A DNA stretch of 64,000 nt, from NCBI GenBank assembly GCA_965149945.1, contig CBCTTQ010000001.1:124001-188000 (forward strand), given 5' to 3'. The notes under the pieces were generated by a model. The model was not told the origin of the DNA. It saw only the letters and a program-made list of their open reading frames with translations, and did not search any database. A program made the translations under genes and the position numbers. Positions 33,303 to 42,011 of the stretch are shown here, one piece after another (position 1 is the first letter of the stretch; the number at the start of each line of letters is the position of its first letter). This stretch comes from JAHZFN01 sp965149945 (lineage in GTDB: Bacteria > Bacillota > Dehalobacteriia > UBA4068 > UBA4997).

Positions 33303-33367
33303 GCCGGCCGTTTTGCGATTTGTGAGTATGAGCGACTTTGCGAAACCGCCCTGGTCTCCGGTTAAAA

Positions 33368-33396
33368 TTGACTTTTGACCGCGGGTATGTTATCAT
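33368..33396 (+). promoter_or_regulatory. Promoter of the MFS pump transcript
   Basis: TTGACT (33368-33373), 17 bases, TATCAT (33391-33396). Confidence 0.75.
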
Positions 33397-33428
33397 AGAG
33401 AAAATTCTGGAGAAGGGGAGGTGGCTTG

Positions 33429-33446
33429 ATGTTGTCTATTCGCTGA
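33429..33446 (+). CDS. Leader peptide MLSIR
   Basis: Five codons (ATG TTG TCT ATT CGC) and TGA, preceded by GGAGAAGGGGAGGTGG, an RBS far stronger than most in the window. It lies between the promoter and a terminator upstream of a Mef-like pump. Short leader peptides whose translation stalls in the presence of a ribosome-targeting antibiotic control many resistance genes this way. Confidence 0.6.
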   Translation: MLSIR

Positions 33447-33451
33447 ACAAG

Positions 33452-33670
33452 GGACAATAAAGAAACGAAAATGGGTTTTGCTCATCATTTTGTGATGGGT
33501 TTTTTGTCATACTGTTTTGGCGGATAGCTTTATTGAATCGATTTTCTCAAGCGTTTTCGAACGTTTGTTGTTTTGTGTGCTTTTTATGCCCATGATAGGG
33601 AGGAAAAAGAGGCGCCAAAGGCAGTGTGCGGATGACCGATTTTTGTGGGTTGTCTGTTTTTTTATTGTCC
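33452..33670 (+). promoter_or_regulatory. Attenuator region of the MFS pump
   Basis: The hairpin CTCATCA/TGATGGG (33481-33499) followed by T6 is an intrinsic terminator. GGACAATAAA (33452-33461), next to the leader peptide stop, can pair with TTTATTGTCC (33661-33670) just upstream of the pump gene, giving a long-range alternative fold. Confidence 0.55.
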
Positions 33671-33715
33671 TTTTTAAGAGCAGAGACAGTTTATTTGACA
33701 GAAAGGACATAAAAA

Positions 33716-34939
33716 ATGCTTGAGAAAAATAAATGGAAACGTGACTTTCTATTGGTTGCTTTGGGACAGGCTGTTTCGATGCTGGGCAGCCATGGTGTTC
33801 AGTTTGCTTTGATTTGGTGGCTTGCGGAAAAAACCTCTTCGCCGCTGATGTTGGGGATAGCGGGAATTGTTGCCTGTCTTCCCATGGTTTTGCTCAGTCC
33901 GCTTGCCGGCATCGCGGCGGATCGTTGTTCCCGAAAATTTATTTCTGTTTTTTCGGATATGGCGATGGGGACAATCGCGCTGCTTTACGCGATAGGGTTA
34001 AGCCTGTTTGAATTGCCCGTATGGACGGCGCTGATCATGCTTTGCGCGCGCGGAGTCGGCAGCGCTTTTCAGCAGCCTGCTGTTCAATCCATCATCCCTC
34101 AGCTTGTGCCGAAAGATCAATTGGTCAAGACAAACGGTTGGATGCAGCTTTTGAGTTCGGGTTCTTTTTTGCTCGGACCGGTTATCGGCGCTTCCTTATA
34201 TGCTGTTTTTCCGTTGTCTGTAGTTTTGCTGAGCGATGTGATCGGAGCGGCTTTGGCAAGTATTGCGCTGGGGGTTGTGAAAGTTCCCTCTCTCCCGAAG
34301 CAGACGAATTCCGCCAAAGGTAGCTTGGGCGCTGAAATCAAAGAAGGCATTGGGGTATTCCGGTCAGATCGGCGCCTTTTTTATCTCGTCTTCGCGGAAG
34401 CGCTTTGTATGTTTTTTTACGCGCCGCTGGCTTCTTTTTATCCTCTGATGACAAGTGATTATTTTCATCGATCGGCAATGTACGGCAGCGCGGTGGAGCT
34501 GTCTTTCGCGATTGGAATGATTCTGACATCACTTTTCTTTGCTTTTGGCTGTCAGGTAAAAAGAAAAATCCGTGTTTCCTTTCTCGGTCTATGGGCAATG
34601 GGCGTTATGTCCGCGGTTTGCGGGATCATTCCGCCAACGGATATCGGTTGGTTTTGCTTCGCGGCGGCTTGCGCCGGTCTGGGCGCCGCGGGAAACATTC
34701 ACGCGATTCCGCTGACAGCCTATATACAGGAGACGGTCGCTTCTGATAAAATGGGGCGCGCGTTTTCCGTTCTGACTTTGATTTCTTCCGCCGCCATGCC
34801 GATAGGGTTGCTGTTCAGCAGTCCCATCGCGGAACGGGTGGGGGTATCCGCCTGGTTTTTCATTTCGGGAATTTGTATGCTTGGGCTGACGGCCGCTGTT
34901 GTTCTGCGCGCCGTAGCGGCGGAGAAAACACGCGGATGA
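33716..34939 (+). CDS. MFS efflux protein of the Mef (macrolide efflux) type
   Basis: 407 residues with 12 predicted membrane helices. The N-terminus (WKRDFLLVALGQAVSMLGS) and motif A-like LAGIAADRCSRKFISV resemble the MefA/drug:H+ antiporter-3 group, as do GSAFQQPAVQSIIPQLVP and LGPVIGASLYAVFPL. Such pumps export macrolides or related drugs. Synonymous choices and composition match the surroundings only loosely. A leader peptide and attenuator upstream point to antibiotic-inducible expression. The actual substrate is not shown by sequence. Confidence 0.85.
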   Translation: MLEKNKWKRDFLLVALGQAVSMLGSHGVQFALIWWLAEKTSSPLMLGIAGIVACLPMVLLSPLAGIAADRCSRKFISVFSDMAMGTIALLYAIGLSLFELPVWTALIMLCARGVGSAFQQPAVQSIIPQLVPKDQLVKTNGWMQLLSSGSFLLGPVIGASLYAVFPLSVVLLSDVIGAALASIALGVVKVPSLPKQTNSAKGSLGAEIKEGIGVFRSDRRLFYLVFAEALCMFFYAPLASFYPLMTSDYFHRSAMYGSAVELSFAIGMILTSLFFAFGCQVKRKIRVSFLGLWAMGVMSAVCGIIPPTDIGWFCFAAACAGLGAAGNIHAIPLTAYIQETVASDKMGRAFSVLTLISSAAMPIGLLFSSPIAERVGVSAWFFISGICMLGLTAAVVLRAVAAEKTRG

Positions 34940-35055
34940 GCGTAACCAAAAGAGGGAAGTTTGTTTGGTTAATTGCTCGCGCTTTAAAGAGAGTCGGATA
35001 ATGCCCGCTCGAAAAAACAGGAAACGCCTTTGCGAAGAAACCGTGATTATGAAAA

Positions 35056-35086
35056 GACCCGCTCGCTGAAAATCGGCGGGCGGGTC
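35056..35086 (-). terminator. Terminator of the methyltransferase/CCG-protein operon
   Basis: An 11-bp GC stem GACCCGCTCGC/GGCGGGCGGGTC (one G-U pair), followed on the minus strand by TTTTC. Confidence 0.75.
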
Positions 35087-35092
35087 GTGGTT

Positions 35093-35827
35093 TTATTTAT
35101 TGTTTTGCCAAACGGCGGAATAATAGCTGATTTTTTGCTGCTTCAATTCTTCTTTGAGATGGGCGGGTTCTGCGGCGGAGGCGCAGATGCTTTGCCAAAA
35201 ATCATCGGGCGTGGCGGCGTTGAAAAGCAACTCCGCCAAAAAACCCAGATATTCTTGCCTGTGATCGTTCCAGCTCAGACAGGTGAATTGTGCCTGTTCC
35301 AGTAGTTTTCGAATTTTTCCTTCTCCCATTAAATTCTGCATGCAGGTGAGAAGCGCCAGGTGTGGGGGCGGAACATCGGGTGTTTGGCTGTAAAGGTCGC
35401 TGAGCAGTAATTTGCCGTGTGGTTTCAGTACTCGGCGGATTTCCGCCAGAACCCGGGGTTTTTGAGGCAACAGACAAAAGACGCACTCTGCTGTCACCGC
35501 GTCAAAGACACTGTCTGCAAAGGGCAGCGTCTCCGCGTCTGCTACTTGCAGCGGCAAATGAGGATTTTTCGCTAAAGCCGCCGTGACGGACTCCTTAGCG
35601 CAGTCCACACCCCATGCTTTGCAGCCCAAACGGCGCAAAAGCGCCACTGTCTGTCCCCGTCCGCAGCCTATATCCAGCACACGATCTCCGATGCGGATCT
35701 CGGCTTTTTGCAACAGTCCGCGGGTTAACGCCAAGCCGCCCGGCCGCAAAGGGGCTTCCTCATCCAGACCCAACAAATCCGGATGGTCATAAAGGGTGTT
35801 GAGGGGTGTTTGAGAATGGGCGGTCAT
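35093..35827 (-). CDS. Class I SAM methyltransferase, LRPGG-type (TrsM/DVU_1556-like)
   Basis: 244 residues. LRPGGLALTRGLLQKA (about 27-42) precedes motif I VLDIGCGRGQTVALLRR (about 50-66). Later come DAETLPFADSVFDAV, ECVFCLLP and VLKPHGKLLLSDLYSQ. From memory, the LRPGG opening and the CVF-LL segment match a methyltransferase family found near redox and radical SAM genes in anaerobes. Its start overlaps the stop of the CCG-protein gene (ATGA), indicating a fixed partnership. The substrate is unknown. Confidence 0.75.
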   Translation of the reverse strand: MTAHSQTPLNTLYDHPDLLGLDEEAPLRPGGLALTRGLLQKAEIRIGDRVLDIGCGRGQTVALLRRLGCKAWGVDCAKESVTAALAKNPHLPLQVADAETLPFADSVFDAVTAECVFCLLPQKPRVLAEIRRVLKPHGKLLLSDLYSQTPDVPPPHLALLTCMQNLMGEGKIRKLLEQAQFTCLSWNDHRQEYLGFLAELLFNAATPDDFWQSICASAAEPAHLKEELKQQKISYYSAVWQNNK

Positions 35828-36561
35828 GCTTCCTCTCCCCCCGCTTGGAGCAAAATTTCTCGCAGTTTTCGCAGATTGGCTTCCCGTTCTGCCGCTGTCA
35901 ACGGCGGTTGAGTTTGGGTCGCTTCGTCCGTATGACTGAAGATGAGATCCAACATATGGCTGACGGGGATTTGGTGTTCCGCCAGAAAATCACGGCAGTT
36001 GTTGCAGTAGGTGACGATGGGCTTTTGGGCTGCCGCCGCTTCCTTTGCGAAAGTTTCCCGATAAGCTTCTTCCGTGGTGCAAGCGCGATAAGTCAGGACG
36101 GTATCTTCCGCCTCTTCATAGTTGCACATCAGCAGAATGTCCCGAATGTACATCTGCATATCAGCGTCTTCCTTGAAATACCAGGGGTCGAATACCAGCG
36201 CCGGTTTGAAATGGTTGCTGTGGGTATGGGGCGCCGGCGGCAGACCGTAATCCGCCAAAATCTCCCAGTAAGAAGCCACTTTTTCTTTAGGTAGTTCCCG
36301 ACAGGCTTTTTGGTAGAGACGAGCGTTGCCGATGATAAGACCGGGACGGTTCATGGCTTCCCATTGCCGCAGCAGTTTTTGCCACGCGTCCTCTTTGGTG
36401 TCGTCACCGCTGTGAAATAACAGTCCCGTTTGGTCCAGTCGTTTTTGCAGGTGTTCCAGCATGGGCAGGATATAGTCCGGGGTGTCGGTACCCCAGCGGG
36501 GATTGGGTAAAAAGAGAAAATGACAGCCCGCGGAGTCTTTTTTTATTTCTAATGGATTCAT
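35824..36561 (-). CDS. Cysteine-rich (CCG-domain-like) protein
   Basis: 245 residues. The C-terminal third has IVTYCNNCRDFLAEHQIPV followed by SHMLDLIF, the second half of a CCG domain as in heterodisulfide reductase HdrB or GlpC. The N-terminal part has only scattered cysteines and starts with a possible (Fe-S)/redox fold, LFLPNPRWG. A full CCG protein has two such motifs, so this one is reduced or divergent. Translationally coupled to the methyltransferase. It may handle a thiol or metal cofactor. Confidence 0.6.
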   Translation of the reverse strand: MNPLEIKKDSAGCHFLFLPNPRWGTDTPDYILPMLEHLQKRLDQTGLLFHSGDDTKEDAWQKLLRQWEAMNRPGLIIGNARLYQKACRELPKEKVASYWEILADYGLPPAPHTHSNHFKPALVFDPWYFKEDADMQMYIRDILLMCNYEEAEDTVLTYRACTTEEAYRETFAKEAAAAQKPIVTYCNNCRDFLAEHQIPVSHMLDLIFSHTDEATQTQPPLTAAEREANLRKLREILLQAGGEEA

Positions 36562-36681
36562 GACGATTCCTCCTGTTTTTCTTTTGCGCGTCGAGACGCT
36601 TTTCTTTCATTTTACCACATTTTTTTCGATTTGACACGATTTTTTTGCTTTCGGCGAAGAGTCCGCGTCCGGTTGTGTCGT

Positions 36682-36744
36682 GAAACCGCCCCGGGTTGTC
36701 GGTTTCGCGGGGTTTTGCCGCGTGCGGAAAACAGAAAACCCCGC
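36682..36744. other. GC-rich hairpin cluster between divergent genes
   Basis: GAAACCG/CGGTTTC (36682-36706) is followed by the perfect 10-bp stem GCGGGGTTTT/AAAACCCCGC (36707-36744). No gene; possibly regulatory. A 12-base direct repeat AATAAAGGACAG follows at 36789-36800 and 36809-36820. Confidence 0.4.
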
Positions 36745-36852
36745 CCGCCGTGTCGGGGCGGCTTGTGTGAACAGAGGAAAAATGATACAATAAAGGACAG
36801 AAATAAATAATAAAGGACAGGGAACAGGTTTGGAAAACGGAGGGTGTTTGTC

Positions 36853-38124
36853 ATGGTGAGAGTATTGTTTTCGCGCGGTTGCGGTGAATGGTTGGATTTT
36901 CCCCCTTTGCGGATGCTGGGACGATTGGGCAATGAATTGGTGGTCCCGGAAGAACGGGAACTGATGCCGCTGCCGGAAGGCGCCACGCTGACTTTGGTAC
37001 CCGGCCGTCATTGCGTCGGTCTGGACGAGCAGGGGAAGATGGTGTCTCTTTCTCTTAATCCCTATGAACAAGAGGAGGAGGAGATTTTTGCTGTGGCGGC
37101 GTTGCTGCCCCAGGGCTTTACGCGTACTTTGCTGCCTGCCGTCACTGATCAAGGCCCGACGTTGCCTATTTTGGGGTATACGGCAGTGGGCGTGGCGGAC
37201 GACGGTACCCTGATGGTGGCGGCAGTCCAGACAGATGAGGACGACCGCTGGAACCCCCGCCATTACAATACGCCGGATTTGGAAGCGTTGGTGGCGGTTC
37301 GCCGGCGAGAATTTCCCCATAATCAATTGATTCGGCAATTAAGCAAATGCGCGCTGGAATACGGCTGTTTTACGGCGCAAAACATCATGTACCGCCGTTT
37401 TGAGGGAGGATTGCCTGTTTCGCCCCATTGCAACGCCCGTTGTGTCGGCTGCCTTTCTTTGCAGGAAGGCGGCGACTGCGAATCGCCTCAGCAGCGGATT
37501 ACCCAAGCTCCCGTTGCCGAGGAGGTGGCGGAGGTGGCCGTTGCCCATCTGAAAGGCGCCGCTCATCCCATTGTCAGCTTCGGTCAGGGCTGCGAGGGAG
37601 AACCCTGCCTGCAGTCGGAACTGATCAGTCGCGCCATTACGCTGATCCGAGCGGAAACGGAGCGAGGCACCGTCAACATGAACACCAATGCCGGGAGTTT
37701 CGACCATATGCGACGGATTATTGATGCCGGCATCGACAGCCTTCGGGTAAGCATGATCAGCGCTGTGCCGGCTCATTACGCCCGATACCATCGTCCCGTC
37801 AACTATACTTTTGAGGAGGTGCGCCGTTCTGTCGCTTATGCCAAAGACCATGGGGTTAAGGTGGCGGTGAATTACCTGGTTTACCCCGGTTTTAACGACC
37901 GCTTGAGCGAACTGGAGGCTATGGTGGATTTCTGTGAGACAGAAGCCATCGACCAAATTCAACTGCGTAATTTAAACATCGATCCCAAGATTATGACGGA
38001 ACTGTACGGTGAGACGGAACAGGGACTGGGGGTGCCGGTCATGTTGGAAATCTTTCGGGAAAATCTTCCCTACACCGTTATCGGCAACTATTCTTATCCT
38101 GTGGATGAAAGTCCCAAGAGATAA
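36853..38124 (+). CDS. Radical SAM protein
   Basis: 423 residues from ATG 36853, 7 bases after GGAGGGT. An N-terminal domain of about 180 residues precedes the radical SAM core, where CNARCVGC (about 196-203) is the CxxxCxxC cluster motif. GQGCEGEP follows at the SAM-binding GGE position, then NMNTNAGS and VAVNYLVYPGFND. It should cleave SAM reductively to act on an unknown substrate. It is divergent from the methyltransferase/CCG pair; a shared pathway is possible but not shown. Confidence 0.88.
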   Translation: MVRVLFSRGCGEWLDFPPLRMLGRLGNELVVPEERELMPLPEGATLTLVPGRHCVGLDEQGKMVSLSLNPYEQEEEEIFAVAALLPQGFTRTLLPAVTDQGPTLPILGYTAVGVADDGTLMVAAVQTDEDDRWNPRHYNTPDLEALVAVRRREFPHNQLIRQLSKCALEYGCFTAQNIMYRRFEGGLPVSPHCNARCVGCLSLQEGGDCESPQQRITQAPVAEEVAEVAVAHLKGAAHPIVSFGQGCEGEPCLQSELISRAITLIRAETERGTVNMNTNAGSFDHMRRIIDAGIDSLRVSMISAVPAHYARYHRPVNYTFEEVRRSVAYAKDHGVKVAVNYLVYPGFNDRLSELEAMVDFCETEAIDQIQLRNLNIDPKIMTELYGETEQGLGVPVMLEIFRENLPYTVIGNYSYPVDESPKR

Positions 38125-38219
38125 GAGAAGGAATTTCCCGCGGCGGGATGAAAAACGAGCGGAATGAAAAGCGAAAGAAGAAAAACTCAAAAAACTCAAA
38201 AAAAACTCGGCAAGACCTA

Positions 38220-38248
38220 TTTACAACCAAAATCTTCTGTGTTATAAT
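38220..38248 (+). promoter_or_regulatory. Promoter of rpmE
   Basis: TTTACA (38220-38225), 17 bases, TATAAT (38243-38248). Confidence 0.8.
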
Positions 38249-38327
38249 GATTTGGTAACAAAATGACCAGTTGGAGCAGGGTTGCCTGCTTGACGATAAT
38301 TCCGTGAAAGAAAGAGGTGAAACGGAA

Positions 38328-38531
38328 ATGAAACAAGGGATTCATCCGAACTATCAACAGGTGGAAGTGACTTGTGCCTGCGGTAACAAATTTATGACCG
38401 GCTCCACCAAAAAGGAAATCAGAGTCGAAGTATGTTCTAAATGCCATCCTTACTACACGGGCAGCAAACGCCTGATGGTAGAACAGGGCGGTCGTGTTGA
38501 TAAATTCAAAAAGAAATACGGACTCAAATAA
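38328..38531 (+). CDS. rpmE: 50S ribosomal protein L31, zinc-binding form
   Basis: 67 residues from ATG 38328 (AAAGAGGTG upstream). MKQGIHPNYQQVEVTCACGN with later CSKCHPYYTGSKR gives the four zinc-binding cysteines of the C+ type L31, and the C-terminus VDKFKKKYGL is typical. It is a large-subunit bridge protein. A terminator follows after 15 bases, so it is transcribed alone, ahead of the prfA block. Confidence 0.97.
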   Translation: MKQGIHPNYQQVEVTCACGNKFMTGSTKKEIRVEVCSKCHPYYTGSKRLMVEQGGRVDKFKKKYGLK

Positions 38532-38546
38532 GCAATGTCAGTCACC

Positions 38547-38576
38547 AAAGCGGCGAGTTTTTTCGCCGCTTTTTTC
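38547..38576 (+). terminator. Terminator of rpmE
   Basis: AAGCGGCGA/TCGCCGCTT with a T-rich loop and a T6 tail. Confidence 0.9.
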
Positions 38577-38656
38577 TGTGGGCAGCGTCTTGTTCATCTT
38601 CAGTACATCTTTTTTGGTTATACTATATGCTGTCTGGGGATTTCCGAAAAATCCTC

Positions 38657-38685
38657 TTGGCAGAGAAATGAAAATATGATATAAT
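38657..38685 (+). promoter_or_regulatory. Promoter of the DUF1385-prfA operon
   Basis: TTGGCA (38657-38662), 17 bases, TATAAT (38680-38685). Confidence 0.75.
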
Positions 38686-38784
38686 AATATATTGCGGTTG
38701 CGGCGGATTTTTGCGGGAACCGCAGTGATTGTGTACGGTGGAAGCTGTTTGAAAACAGCGAACAGAAACTGAGAAGGAGAAATT

Positions 38785-39873
38785 ATGAGCAAGAAAAAGG
38801 AAAAGCCCATTTATTACGGCGGTCAAGCGCTGATGGAAGGCGTCATGATGCAGGGAGGCGGCGGTTATTCCATGGCGGTGCGTACCGCCGACGGCAAAAT
38901 TGTTTATAAAAACGGAAAACGCCAAACGGTAATGGATAAGCATAAAATTTGGCGGCTGCCCATTTTGCGGGGATTGGCTTCTTTTTGTTCTTCCCTGTAT
39001 TTCGGTATGTCTTCTTTGGCATGGTCGGCTTTTTGGGCGGGGGATGACGAAGAGGAAACCCTTTCTTGGAAAGAAATCGCTTTGGCCATTGTGCTGGCGC
39101 TGATTTTTTCTATCGGGTTATTTGTGGTGCTGCCGGTTTTTGTGGCCAATTTCTCTGTAGCGTATATCGGACATTTCGGTCGGAGTGTGCTGGAGGGGTT
39201 GCTGCGCATCGGGGTTTTTTTGCTTTATGTGGTGTTGATTCGTAAAATGCCCGACATCGCCCGCGTGTTTCAATATCATGGGGCGGAGCATAAAACCATC
39301 AGTACCAATGAGGCGGGCGATGATCTGACGGCGGCGGCGGCAAAAAAATACTCTACCATTCATTGTCGCTGCGGCACCAGTTTTATTTTCATGACGTTGC
39401 TTATTATGATCGTCGTGTTTACTTTTATCGGCAACTACGGTGTTTTCGGTCGTATTTTAACCAAAATTTTGGTTATGCCGGTGGTGTTCGGTATTTCTTA
39501 TGAGGTGTTCCGTCTGCCTTTGCGTTTTCCGGACAGTAAGATTGTCAAGGCGCTCATTGCCCCCGGATTGGCCATGCAGAAACTGACTACCATGGAACCC
39601 GATGAAAAAATGCTGGAAGTGGGCATGACGGCTTTGATGACCGTGCCCGGTTTCCCGCGGGCAGGGGAATTTCCGCTGCCGGATAATGTGATGAGCGAAG
39701 AGGAATATAAAGTTTATCTGGAAGCCAAAGGAGCCGAAAAAGAAGCGGTAACCGGGGAAGCGACGGAGGATGAGACAGCGTGCTCCTCTTCCGAAACGAC
39801 GGCGTCTGCGGATCAATCGGCGGCGGCCGCTCGAAAAAACGGCGGGGAACAGCCCCGTTTGGCAGGGGATTAG
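38785..39873 (+). CDS. DUF1385 membrane protein (YqhQ-like)
   Basis: 362 residues. YYGGQALMEGVMMQGGGGYSMAVR at the N-terminus (split here as YYGGQALMEGVMMQG and its continuation), then four hydrophobic segments, RVFQYHGAEHKTISTNE, and HCRCGTSFIF define the family. Its biochemical role is unknown; it is nearly always encoded just before prfA in Clostridia, as here. The C-terminal 50 residues are acidic and low-complexity. Confidence 0.92.
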   Translation: MSKKKEKPIYYGGQALMEGVMMQGGGGYSMAVRTADGKIVYKNGKRQTVMDKHKIWRLPILRGLASFCSSLYFGMSSLAWSAFWAGDDEEETLSWKEIALAIVLALIFSIGLFVVLPVFVANFSVAYIGHFGRSVLEGLLRIGVFLLYVVLIRKMPDIARVFQYHGAEHKTISTNEAGDDLTAAAAKKYSTIHCRCGTSFIFMTLLIMIVVFTFIGNYGVFGRILTKILVMPVVFGISYEVFRLPLRFPDSKIVKALIAPGLAMQKLTTMEPDEKMLEVGMTALMTVPGFPRAGEFPLPDNVMSEEEYKVYLEAKGAEKEAVTGEATEDETACSSSETTASADQSAAAARKNGGEQPRLAGD

Positions 39874-39943
39874 CGAGGTATTTTTCCAAAATTTGTCGTG
39901 GAGTGCTGAGAAAAACGAAAAGGAAACATGAGGAGAGACAGGA

Positions 39944-41011
39944 ATGATTGAAAAATTACAGGCATTGGCTGAAAAATACGATGAGCTGACGGAAAAAATT
40001 TCCGACCCGGAAGTCATCGCCGATCAGGCCAACTGGCAGAAATATATGAAACAGAGGGCGGAAATGGACGCGGTGGTAGAGACTTTTCGCCGTTATACCA
40101 AAACCAAAGAAGAATTGGAAGACGCCAAGGCTTTGGCGGCTGAGGAAACAGACGAGGAAATGAAAGAATTGGCCTTGGCGGAGGCGGACAGTCTGAAAGA
40201 AAACATTGAAAACCTGGAACAGGAATTGAAAGTACTGCTGTTGCCGAAAGACCCCAATGACGAAAAGAATGTTATTTTGGAGCTACGGGCAGGTACCGGC
40301 GGGGAAGAGGCAGGGTTGTTCGCCGGTGATTTGCTGAAAATGTATGAGCGTTACGCCGACCGTATGGGTTGGAAATATGAGGTGCTGAGCGCTAATTATA
40401 CCGATTTGGGCGGCATCAAGGAAATCATTTTGCTGGTGGAAGGCAAAGGCGCCTACAGCAAATTAAAATTTGAGGGCGGCGTCCATCGGGTGCAGCGGGT
40501 ACCGGAAACAGAATCCGGCGGCCGCATCCATACCTCGGCGGCGACAGTGGCTGTTATGCCCGAAGCGGAAGAAGTGGAACTGGAATTCGGGCCTAACGAC
40601 ATTCGGGTAGATTTATTCTGTGCCAGCGGTCCCGGCGGTCAATGCGTCAACACCACCCAAAGCGCCGTGCGCCTGACCCATATTCCTACAGGCATCGTGG
40701 TCAGCTGCCAGGACGAAAAAAACCAACACAAAAACAAGGAAAAGGCGATGAAGATTTTGAGCGCTCGGGTTCTCGAAAAAATGCAGCGGGAAGCCCACGG
40801 CAGTGAGGCTGATTTGCGTAAAAGCATGGTGGGCAGCGGCGACCGTTCCGAGCGAATTCGCACATATAATTTCCCCCAGGGACGGGTGACGGATCATCGC
40901 ATCGGCTTGACACTGCATAAACTGGAACAGATTTTGCAGGGGGATTTGGATGAGATCATTGAAACGCTCATCACCACTGACCAGGCGGAACGCTTGAAAT
41001 CTAACGAATAA
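39944..41011 (+). CDS. prfA: Peptide chain release factor 1
   Basis: 355 residues. It recognises UAA and UAG and releases the peptide. The catalytic GGQ lies in SGPGGQCVNTTQSAVRL (about residue 228), the C-terminus has GRVTDHRIGLTL, and the N-terminal helical domain has the RF1 length. The next gene, prmC, methylates the GGQ glutamine. AGGAGAGA precedes ATG 39944. Confidence 0.97.
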   Translation: MIEKLQALAEKYDELTEKISDPEVIADQANWQKYMKQRAEMDAVVETFRRYTKTKEELEDAKALAAEETDEEMKELALAEADSLKENIENLEQELKVLLLPKDPNDEKNVILELRAGTGGEEAGLFAGDLLKMYERYADRMGWKYEVLSANYTDLGGIKEIILLVEGKGAYSKLKFEGGVHRVQRVPETESGGRIHTSAATVAVMPEAEEVELEFGPNDIRVDLFCASGPGGQCVNTTQSAVRLTHIPTGIVVSCQDEKNQHKNKEKAMKILSARVLEKMQREAHGSEADLRKSMVGSGDRSERIRTYNFPQGRVTDHRIGLTLHKLEQILQGDLDEIIETLITTDQAERLKSNE

Positions 41012-41106
41012 AGGGCGCTGTATTTTGCGTGGAGGACAGCGGGAACGACACTCCGTTCCCGCTTTTTTTGTGAAAATAAAGATAGAAAGGCAAAAGGGAG
41101 AGCGGT

Positions 41107-41934
41107 ATGAAAATTCGGGAAATGATCGATTGGAGTCGGAAACGGCTGCCTGCCGCCCATGAGGCGGAATGGATTTGTTCCCATTATCTGGGGATGTCCA
41201 ATTTGGACATGCGGTTTGCGGCGGAACAGACAGTAACAGAAGAACAAGAAAAGAACATCATCGCGGCGGTAACCCGTCGTTTGGCGGGAGAACCGCTGCA
41301 GTATATCTTCGGAGAGCAGCCTTTTATGGATTTTACACTGCGAGTGACGTCGGATACCTTAATTCCCCGCTGGGATTCGGAAGTGGTGGTGGAAAAGGCG
41401 CTTTCTTTGATTCCCGAGGAAGAACCGCGGCGGGTGGCGGATCTTTGTACCGGCTGCGGCACGTATGCTCTCAGCCTTAAGTATTACCGTCCGCTGGCGG
41501 AAGTTCAGGCGGTGGATATCAGTCCGGAAGCGTTGGCAGTGGCAAAAGGCAACGGCGAGACTCTGGGTCTGGAAGTGGACTTTCGGCTGGGCAATTTGAC
41601 GGAGCCTTTGACGGGACAGTTTGATCTGATAGTTTCCAATCCTCCTTATATCGCGACGGAGTATTTAAAATCTTTGGATACTGATGTGCGGCATGAACCG
41701 GCGCTGGCGTTGGACGGCGGAGCCGACGGGCTGGATTTTTATCGGCTTCTGGCTCTTTCGGCGCCGCGGAAATTGAAAGAAGGCGGCTTTTTGCTGGTAG
41801 AAATCGGTTGTGATCAATGTCAGGCGGTGTGTGAGATTTTATCCCGCGGAGGTTTTGAAAATTTGCGCTTTGGCAAAGATTACGGCGGCAACGATCGCTG
41901 GGTGTTGGGGCGGCGTCCCGTCCCCGCGAAGTAA
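41107..41934 (+). CDS. prmC: Release factor glutamine methyltransferase
   Basis: 275 residues. An N-terminal helical bundle recognises RF1. ADLCTGCGTYALSLKYY is SAM motif I (about 117), and VSNPPYIATEYL is the NPPY active site (about 178-189), followed by ALDGGADGLDFYR. PrmC N5-methylates the glutamine of the GGQ motif of RF1 and RF2. It lies 95 bases after prfA in the usual order. Confidence 0.96.
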   Translation: MKIREMIDWSRKRLPAAHEAEWICSHYLGMSNLDMRFAAEQTVTEEQEKNIIAAVTRRLAGEPLQYIFGEQPFMDFTLRVTSDTLIPRWDSEVVVEKALSLIPEEEPRRVADLCTGCGTYALSLKYYRPLAEVQAVDISPEALAVAKGNGETLGLEVDFRLGNLTEPLTGQFDLIVSNPPYIATEYLKSLDTDVRHEPALALDGGADGLDFYRLLALSAPRKLKEGGFLLVEIGCDQCQAVCEILSRGGFENLRFGKDYGGNDRWVLGRRPVPAK

Positions 41935-42011
41935 GGAGAAAAACAGCGGCGGAAAACAGAAACAGGCAGCCGGCAGCGGAGAAAACAAAACTGGATAAAG
42001 AAGGAAGTAAT

